This document shows, one piece after another, positions 1-4,581 of a stretch of 9,222 nt of DNA. The stretch's first letter is position 1; the number at the start of each line of letters is the position of its first letter. Under the pieces are notes generated by a model. The model did no database searches. It worked only from the letters and a program-made list of their open reading frames with translations, and was not told the origin of the DNA. The position numbers and the translations under genes are program-made. Source of the stretch: PHET01 sp038202795 (lineage in GTDB: Bacteria > Actinomycetota > Coriobacteriia > Anaerosomatales > PHET01); the NCBI GenBank assembly GCA_038202795.1, contig JBBREQ010000087.1:1-9222 (forward strand), given 5' to 3'.

Positions 1-215
1 GTAGATGGTGACGATGCCGGGGTGGTTGAGTCTGGCGGCCGCCTTGCCCTCACGCACGAAACGGGCGGCGAACTCCGTGGCCACGGTCTCATCGGCGTTG
101 GCGGGCATCACCGGCTCTTTGAGGGCGACCTCACGCTCGAGCGAGGTGTCGAAGGCACGCCAGACGATGGCCATGGCACCTCGGCCGAGTTCTCCGCGTA
201 GTTCGTATGGGCCAA
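1..215. repeat. Left copy of a kinase N-lobe direct repeat
   Basis: This aligns without gaps to 4300-4514 in the same orientation. By eye there are about 23 differences (roughly 89% identity), with only a handful in 61-170. It is coding sequence of the left kinase, so the repeat reflects paralogy and possibly gene conversion. Confidence 0.8.
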
Positions 216-228
216 GCGTCGCCTCCAC
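1..228 (-). CDS. Ser/Thr protein kinase, N-terminal part (runs off left edge)
   Basis: These 76 codons are the start of a Hanks-type Ser/Thr protein kinase, and the rest lies beyond base 1. Visible are the N-lobe opening LGPYELRGELGRGAMAIVW with the ATP-binding glycine-rich loop (about residues 5-22), the VALKEP strand with the phosphate-anchoring Lys, and FVREGKAAARLNHPGIVTIY, which covers helix C and the next strand. The start is GTG at 228-226. It is preceded by AAGGGA at 240-235 with a 6-nt spacer, and an in-frame TAG at 243-241 excludes an earlier start. The neighbour upstream on the same strand is the PASTA lipoprotein, 148 bp away, so this kinase may have its own promoter. The N-lobe differs at only about 7 of 75 residues from the kinase remnant starting at 4527, so the two are recent paralogues. 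Catalytic loop, membrane segment and ectodomain cannot be seen here. Confidence 0.88.
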   Translation of the reverse strand, partial: MEATLGPYELRGELGRGAMAIVWRAFDTSLEREVALKEPVMPANADETVATEFAARFVREGKAAARLNHPGIVTIY

Positions 229-261
229 TGCACATCCCTTCTACACGGAAATGAACTTCCT

Positions 262-292
262 ACTCTATCTGTGCCGAATCTAGGAATGCCAA
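262..292 (-). promoter_or_regulatory. Candidate sigma70-type promoter for the kinase at 228
   Basis: On the minus strand TTGGCA (292-287) matches five of six bases of the -35 consensus. It is followed by either GATAGA with a 17-nt spacer or TAGAGT with a 19-nt spacer as a poor -10 element. The position, 35-60 bp upstream of the GTG start, is sensible. The -10 match is weak, so this is a suggestion only. Confidence 0.25.
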
Positions 293-305
293 CGGCACCC
301 ACGCG

Positions 306-335
306 GGTTGATAGCCGATACCAACCTCCTTCGGC
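306..335 (-). other. Hairpin and startless Shine-Dalgarno in the gap between PASTA gene and kinase
   Basis: Read on the minus strand, bases 326-306 form an 8-bp stem (GGTTGGTA with TATCAACC, one G-U pair) around a 5-nt loop. An alternative 5-bp stem pairs GCCGA (335-331) with TCGGC (318-314). A perfect AAGGAGG lies at 331-325, but no ATG, GTG or TTG follows at a usable distance. No T-run follows the stem, so it is not a standard intrinsic terminator. It could be a 3' end structure of the PASTA transcript or a leader element of the kinase. The rest of the 229-376 gap holds nothing else that I recognise apart from the candidate promoter. Confidence 0.25.
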
Positions 336-376
336 TCCGTGCCATCCGCATTCATTATCCACGTCGTGCCGCCAAC

Positions 377-1370
377 CTATCTGCGCTTCACGGTCCCGAC
401 ATCCAGTAGCACCTCGGTGCAGTGGTGAATCGTATGCCAGTGGAAGAGCCCTCCTGTGATCGTGACCTTCCGATTGACGTACTCGGACTTGAAGGCGTCG
501 TAGTCCGTATTGACTGCGAGCTGCATCACCTTCACGCCCCGGGCCGGACCTCCGAACTCGTCTTTTCCGACGTTGACCGGCGCAGAAAGCACGAGCACGG
601 GAACGCGCACCTTGCCGTCAACAGCGTCGAACGCTTCGCTCTCAAATGAGCGCATGACGACCGTGCCAGAAAGCGTGACATCCCCGGCGGTGCTCACGTT
701 CCTCGGCGGAGCCGGGCCCTTGGACACGGTGATCACAAACTTCGACCCTGGTACGGCCGTCTTCTCGTTCGGCGATACCGAGATGACAGTGCTCTTCTTC
801 TTGGAGCTGTACTTCTTCTTGGCTTTGACCTTGAATCCCGCGTCCTCGAGTGCCTTGGTTGCTTTCGCTTGGGTCTTTCCCTTCAGCTTCGGGACAACGA
901 CAGGCTCGGGTCCCTTGCTGATGACAAGCGCGACGTCTGAATCCCGGAACACCTCGCTCCCCGCAGTGGGGGTCTGCGAAACCACCACGCCGACGGCGAC
1001 AGCAGCATCGTAGCTTTGCATGACGGCACCGGGGTTGAGCCGGGCTGTGATCAACGCCTTCTCAGCGTCCTCCCGGTCGAGCCCGGCGAGCGCCGGTATC
1101 GCCACGGGGGGGAAGCCCGAAACGGTGAGGACAACGGGCGAGCCGTTCTCTGCGCGCTCGCTGGCCGCAGGATCCTGCTTGGACCACTTGGCCAGGAGTG
1201 TCAGATGGCTTCTCATCGTAAGCCAACGTGCTGACCTGAAAACCCGCAGATGTGAGGGTTTGTGATGCCTGATCCGGCGTCATACCGGTCGTGTTGGGTA
1301 GGGCCGCCCCGCACCCAAGAGGGATGACCAGGCACGCCCCCAGCAAGAATAGTGCGACCAGACGCTTCAC
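377..1370 (-). pseudogene. PASTA-repeat lipoprotein with C-terminal DUF4431-like domain, frameshifted
   Basis: This looks like an exported wall-binding protein. The start is GTG at 1370-1368, with AAGGGGG at 1382-1376 and a 5-nt spacer; an ATG at 1415 is in frame but lacks that site. The N-terminus is a signal peptide (KRLVALFLLGACLVIPLGC) with possible lipidated Cys at residue 13 or 20. The first PASTA repeat is cut in two: the frame from 1370 reads through PSDTPGQVV to 1182, then KQDPAAS continues one frame over from 1180. Removing one C at 1181/1182 restores a 330-residue protein. In that protein, PASTA repeats lie near 25-85, 86-153 and 157-218. A C-terminal domain (about 229-326, with VKVMQLAV, VTITGGLFHWHTIHHC and VLLDV) resembles DUF4431. 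The third repeat has a Lys-rich stretch (KAKKKYSSKKK). PASTA modules bind muropeptides or beta-lactams in kinases and penicillin-binding proteins; here there is no catalytic domain. It is divergent from the L,D-transpeptidase. The break could be a true pseudogene, a sequencing error, or less likely recoding. Confidence 0.8.
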
Positions 1371-1375
1371 TCGAG

Positions 1376-1382
1376 CCCCCTT
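1376..1382 (-). promoter_or_regulatory. Ribosome binding site deciding the PASTA lipoprotein start
   Basis: AAGGGGG on the minus strand sits 5 nt before GTG at 1370. It favours this start, which puts the Lys-Arg of the signal peptide at residues 2-3, over the in-frame ATG at 1415. Confidence 0.6.
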
Positions 1383-1459
1383 GTTGCCAACTACGGTGCG
1401 GGCGTGACCTTTCATGCCCGCCAGTCACTGCCCCTTGGGGAGCGTAGCATCCGAACTAG

Positions 1460-1474
1460 CTCGCTACCAGCGAG
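1460..1474. promoter_or_regulatory. Perfect 6-bp inverted repeat in the divergent promoter region
   Basis: CTCGCT-ACC-AGCGAG is an exact inverted repeat with a 3-bp spacer. It lies in the 249-bp gap (1371-1619) between the PASTA gene and the L,D-transpeptidase gene, which point away from each other. A shared operator is plausible from position, but a repeat this short can occur by chance and no regulator gene is in view. Confidence 0.25.
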
Positions 1475-1545
1475 AACTTGCGCTCCGCGCGACAGTGCCG
1501 AGGTGAGCGGACGGCTCGGCGCTGCCGGCTGTCCTTCCAATGCTC

Positions 1546-1573
1546 TTCTCATACCGCCCGCATCGCTTACACT
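1546..1573 (+). promoter_or_regulatory. Weak candidate promoter for the L,D-transpeptidase
   Basis: TTCTCA (1546-1551) and TACACT (1568-1573) each match four of six consensus bases, with a 16-nt spacer. They end 46 bp before the GTG start. The score is low and the call rests mainly on position in the divergent gap. Confidence 0.2.
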
Positions 1574-1606
1574 CCTCATCGAGGTGCGGATAGCAGCTGG
1601 ACGACT

Positions 1607-1612
1607 GAGGGG
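1607..1612 (+). promoter_or_regulatory. Ribosome binding site deciding the L,D-transpeptidase start
   Basis: GAGGGG followed by 7 nt and GTG at 1620 sets the start just before the membrane anchor. The open frame extends back to an ATG at 1404, but that 72-residue extension looks non-coding and would overlap the start region of the divergent PASTA gene. Confidence 0.6.
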
Positions 1613-1619
1613 CGAGAAC

Positions 1620-2564
1620 GTGGAACGAGGCAGACACTCACGAGAGTCAGAGGACCGATCCAACCTGATACTAGGTGCCGCAGTTGGGGGCCTGGTGCTG
1701 CTGGCACTGATTGCGGTTCTGGCCGTGAGCTTCGCACCATCGGGTGACGCGAACGAGCAACCGGACTTGGAAGACATGGCGGCCATGTCCGCCCCTGCGC
1801 CTGTCGAGTCTGCCGACGCACCGGTTGAAACCACCGCACCCGAGTCGACGGCAACCGTGGCTGCCGTTACCGGACCAGTCCCCGCGCCCAACGAGCCGAA
1901 GCCTGAGCCCGAGGCAACACTCCCCGAGAAGATGGACCATCTCCCGGACAGCACCAGCCAAGTCATCGTGATCACCGGCAAGAAGATCGGGTCGAACTCG
2001 GGCACACTCGCGGTGTACAACAGAGACGATGGTCGCTGGACCGAGGTCATGTCGACCGAGGCAAATTTCGGCAAGAACGGGCTTGTCGATGGCAAGAAAC
2101 GTCGTTCCGGGAACCTTCAGACCCCAACGGGCATCTGGGAGATCGGCAGTTTCGTCTTCGGGTTGCATGACGAGGCCCCCTCGGGTACCCAGATGAAGTA
2201 CCGCCCCATCAACGAGAACTCCTGGTGGAGTGCTGAGCGCAACTCCACCTACAACACGTGGGTCACGTCAAAATCACACGTAAACGGTGAACACCTGATC
2301 GACGCCGACCCACAGTACGAATATGCCTTCGACACCGGCTACAACGCCCCCCCGAACAAGGTGGTCCTCGGCCGAGGAACCGCCATCTTCATTCACTGCT
2401 TCGAGCCGCCCGGTAACAGGCTGGGCAAGTACACCCACGGATGCATCGCGATTCATCGGAAGAAGATGGTCGATCTATTCGGAATCTTGGATCCCGAACG
2501 CAACCCGATCTGCGCCATCGGGACCCTCAAGAAGGACTCGTCGACTTCAATCTGGGCGTATTAG
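1620..2564 (+). CDS. Membrane-anchored L,D-transpeptidase (YkuD-type)
   Basis: This 314-residue protein should cross-link peptidoglycan stem peptides (3-3 links) or attach proteins to them outside the membrane. After a short charged N-terminus there is one membrane helix (about residues 16-37). A Pro/Ala/Glu-rich linker follows (about 40-105), then the catalytic domain from about 113. In the domain one sees the opening strand SQVIVITGKK, GNLQTPTGIWEIG typical of YkuD enzymes, IFIHC with His259, and the active-site motif THGCIAIH with His273 and the nucleophile Cys275. The usual Arg after HGC is replaced (HGCIAIH), as in some YafK-like members, so the exact subfamily is uncertain. The gene is the only supported one on the plus strand, divergent from the PASTA gene and convergent with the discoidin kinase, whose stop lies 13 bp beyond. 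No clear terminator is seen between them. A role as output of the kinases is inference from context. Confidence 0.88.
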   Translation: MERGRHSRESEDRSNLILGAAVGGLVLLALIAVLAVSFAPSGDANEQPDLEDMAAMSAPAPVESADAPVETTAPESTATVAAVTGPVPAPNEPKPEPEATLPEKMDHLPDSTSQVIVITGKKIGSNSGTLAVYNRDDGRWTEVMSTEANFGKNGLVDGKKRRSGNLQTPTGIWEIGSFVFGLHDEAPSGTQMKYRPINENSWWSAERNSTYNTWVTSKSHVNGEHLIDADPQYEYAFDTGYNAPPNKVVLGRGTAIFIHCFEPPGNRLGKYTHGCIAIHRKKMVDLFGILDPERNPICAIGTLKKDSSTSIWAY

Positions 2565-2577
2565 ACGCACGCAGCGG

Positions 2578-4161
2578 CTACGGCTCGGGGTGTCCGAACA
2601 CGTGCATCTCCGAGACTGACGTATCGTAACCGATGTGACCTTTCACCCTTTTCGCTTTGTACACGCCGCGAATCTCCATGCTGACCGAATCGGCAGTTGT
2701 CGGACTGTCCAGCGCGACCGTCTGGTATCCCTTACGGTCCTTGAACGTGTGAGTGACTGACTCCCCGTTGGAAAAGTGAAAGATAGCCTTGCGTACGCGG
2801 CCGTTCGCCTTCCAACGATCCCAGCGATTGCCGGATTCGCCCATCTTCTGGTAGCCCGGAATCATGCGGATTTTGGTGATGACCATCGGGTCGCTGAACT
2901 CGAACGTGACAGTCTCCCCGATGCCGTAGTCTTTGCCGCCCTCGCCCTCCGCCCAACACGACTCCTTGTCGTTGTCGGTGAGATTCCACAGGTCATATTC
3001 CGAGTTCGGGCTGCTGGTGCTGAGACGCGCAAGGCCGCTGATGTCCTCTGGGATCGTATTCGCTGGCTGCGCGGCCGGCTGCACCGCCTCGATCGTCCCC
3101 ACAGGCTGCTCCGCTACCGACGGGGCACTGGGGACGGTACCGCCCTGCGGTGAGCCGTTGAAGAAGAACAACCCGCCCACAACGAGTACGACCGCGCCGC
3201 CAAACAGCCAGTACTGCGTCATGTTCGTGGCGTTCTGCTGGCCTGGGGGGACCCCGGGCACACCGGGGCCCTGCGCGGGCCAGACCGCCTGGGTAGCCAC
3301 GGTGCCGGCGACGCCGGCCTGACGCCCGGTCACGACTGGCCCGCCGGCGAGTGCCGAGTGAAACGCCTGCGTGTCGGCGAAGCGGTCTGCCGGGTCCTTG
3401 GCGAGCGCCGTGGCGAGCACGTAGCCCAAATCCGCAGGCAGCCCCGCGAACGCCTCGGGCGGCAGCGTCGGAGCGGGCTCGTGCACGATGCGATACATGA
3501 TGGTGGTGGGCGCGATGCCATCAGTGGCCCCGAACGGATTGTGCCCCGTGAGCATCTCGAACCCGATGACACCGATAGCGAAGATGTCGGCACGTGAGTC
3601 CACCGGCTGCCCGGTCACCTGCTCGGGTGCCATGTAGCCGGGAGTCCCCATGACGGTGCCCGCTTGGGTGAGGCTCGCTCCCGTCCCCACATGCGCGATG
3701 CCGAAGTCAGCGAGCTTGACGCGTCCGTCGTGGGTCACGAAGACGTTGTCGGGCTTGATGTCGCGGTGCACGACCCCCTTGGAGTGGGCGAAGCCCACCG
3801 CATCGAGAAGCTGGCCGAGCACGGCTAAGGCCGAGGCGGGCTCGAGCGGACCGCGGTCCATGATTGTGGCGAGCGTCTCTCCCTCGATGACCTCCATGAC
3901 GATGGCAGCGCGGCCGTCAAAGACCTCAGCGGCGTGGATCGTGACGATACCTGGGTGGTTCAGCTTGGCCGCGGCTTGGCCTTCACGGACGAACCGGGCA
4001 GCGAGCTCGACGGCGGCAGCGGAGTCGGTCCCCTGGGGGATGACCGGCTCCTTTATGGCGACGTCGCGCTCGAGGCGGGTGTCGAAGCCCCGCCATACGA
4101 CGGCCATCGCGCCTGTGCCCAACTCACCACGGATCTCATACGGACCGAGCATATCGCTCAC
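2578..4161 (-). CDS. Transmembrane Ser/Thr kinase with discoidin-like glycan-binding ectodomain
   Basis: This complete 527-residue receptor kinase starts at GTG 4161, with AAGGAG at 4175-4170 and an 8-nt spacer. The kinase domain (about 7-270) has every key residue: glycine loop GELGTGAMAVVW (12-23), Lys37, helix C Glu60, HRDIKPDN (132-139, Asp134), DFG (152-154), GTPGYMAPE (172-180) and DPADRF near 256-261. A Pro/Gly/Gln-rich stretch leads to one membrane helix (about 317-335), then a Pro/Ala linker. The ectodomain (about 373-525) has a discoidin/F5-8C-like look: YDLWNLTDNDKESCWAEG, GIGETVTFEF, ITKIRMIPGYQK, a Trp-rich WDRWKANGRVRKAIFHF and a closing SVSEMHVFG. This pattern resembles the NADase-type glycan-binding domain family. 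It replaces the PASTA repeats usual in such kinases, suggesting a carbohydrate or wall-glycan ligand (inference). The remnant kinase lies 45 bp upstream on the same strand. Confidence 0.92.
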   Translation of the reverse strand: MSDMLGPYEIRGELGTGAMAVVWRGFDTRLERDVAIKEPVIPQGTDSAAAVELAARFVREGQAAAKLNHPGIVTIHAAEVFDGRAAIVMEVIEGETLATIMDRGPLEPASALAVLGQLLDAVGFAHSKGVVHRDIKPDNVFVTHDGRVKLADFGIAHVGTGASLTQAGTVMGTPGYMAPEQVTGQPVDSRADIFAIGVIGFEMLTGHNPFGATDGIAPTTIMYRIVHEPAPTLPPEAFAGLPADLGYVLATALAKDPADRFADTQAFHSALAGGPVVTGRQAGVAGTVATQAVWPAQGPGVPGVPPGQQNATNMTQYWLFGGAVVLVVGGLFFFNGSPQGGTVPSAPSVAEQPVGTIEAVQPAAQPANTIPEDISGLARLSTSSPNSEYDLWNLTDNDKESCWAEGEGGKDYGIGETVTFEFSDPMVITKIRMIPGYQKMGESGNRWDRWKANGRVRKAIFHFSNGESVTHTFKDRKGYQTVALDSPTTADSVSMEIRGVYKAKRVKGHIGYDTSVSEMHVFGHPEP

Positions 4162-4206
4162 TGACTGAACTCCTTCTGTCTCAGCACGCCCCGCGATACT
4201 TGCCCA

Positions 4207-4527
4207 TCACAACACCCAAGAAGCATGGACGAGCCCCCCTTGGTAGTCGCGCCCGCGCGCACTGACGATGGCGGGACGGCCGTCGTAAATGTCGGCGTTG
4301 TAGATGGTGACGACGCCGGGGTGGTTCAGGCGAGCTGCGGCCTTGCCCTCCCGCACGAAGCGGGCGGCGAACTCTGTGGCCACGGTCTCATCGGCGTTGG
4401 CCGGCATCACCGGCTCTTTGAGGGCGACCTCACGCTCGAGGGAGGTGTCGAAGGCGCGCCAGACGATGGCCACGGCGGCGCGGCCGAGTTCGGAGCGCAG
4501 TTCGTAAGGACCAAGCACGGTGCTCAC
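4207..4527 (-). pseudogene. Ser/Thr kinase N-lobe remnant
   Basis: This 106-codon frame begins like the neighbouring kinases, at GTG 4527 with AAAGGG at 4542-4537. It matches a kinase N-lobe as far as DIYDGRPAIV (about residue 88). There the homology stops abruptly, and a short unrelated tail (SARGRDYQGG onward) ends at TGA 4207. Catalytic loop, DFG, the whole C-lobe, membrane helix and ectodomain are missing, so it cannot be an active kinase. The glycine loop has also decayed: the paralogue at 228 reads GELGRGAMAIVW, while here it is SELGRAAVAIVW. The DNA is about 89% identical to bases 1-215 of the window. It is probably what is left after a deletion or unequal recombination between kinase paralogues. 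A small expressed N-lobe protein cannot be excluded, because frame, start and ribosome site are intact. Confidence 0.78.
4300..4514. repeat. Right copy of a kinase N-lobe direct repeat
   Basis: This is the partner of bases 1-215 at a constant offset of 4299, inside the kinase remnant. With the left copy it brackets the discoidin kinase, L,D-transpeptidase and PASTA genes, so recombination between the two would delete or duplicate that segment. Confidence 0.8.
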
Positions 4528-4581
4528 TGAGTACTACCCTTTCCGTAGCTGGCCAGCACGTTACCTATCTCATGCCGTATT

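Noticed and set aside
409..420. GCACC-TC-GGTGC inverted repeat as terminator
   Set aside because: It lies inside the coding region of the PASTA gene's C-terminal domain, has no T-run, and the loop is only two bases.
510..1013. Plus-strand open frame of 167 codons opposite the PASTA gene
   Set aside because: The minus strand encodes clear PASTA repeats here. The plus frame is low-complexity Ser/Thr/Pro with no domain.
1431..1440. CCCC-TT-GGGG as operator or hairpin
   Set aside because: Four-base arms with a two-base loop are expected by chance in GC-rich DNA.
1404..1619. N-terminal extension of the L,D-transpeptidase to ATG 1404
   Set aside because: It has no ribosome site and non-protein-like composition. 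GTG 1620 has GAGGGG at proper spacing directly before a membrane anchor.
2565..2577. Terminator between the convergent transpeptidase and kinase genes
   Set aside because: The 13-bp gap and flanks show no stable stem followed by a T-run.
3650..4168. Plus-strand open frame of 172 codons opposite the discoidin kinase
   Set aside because: It mirrors conserved kinase motifs on the other strand, has no recognisable domain, and reflects GC-rich antisense frames.
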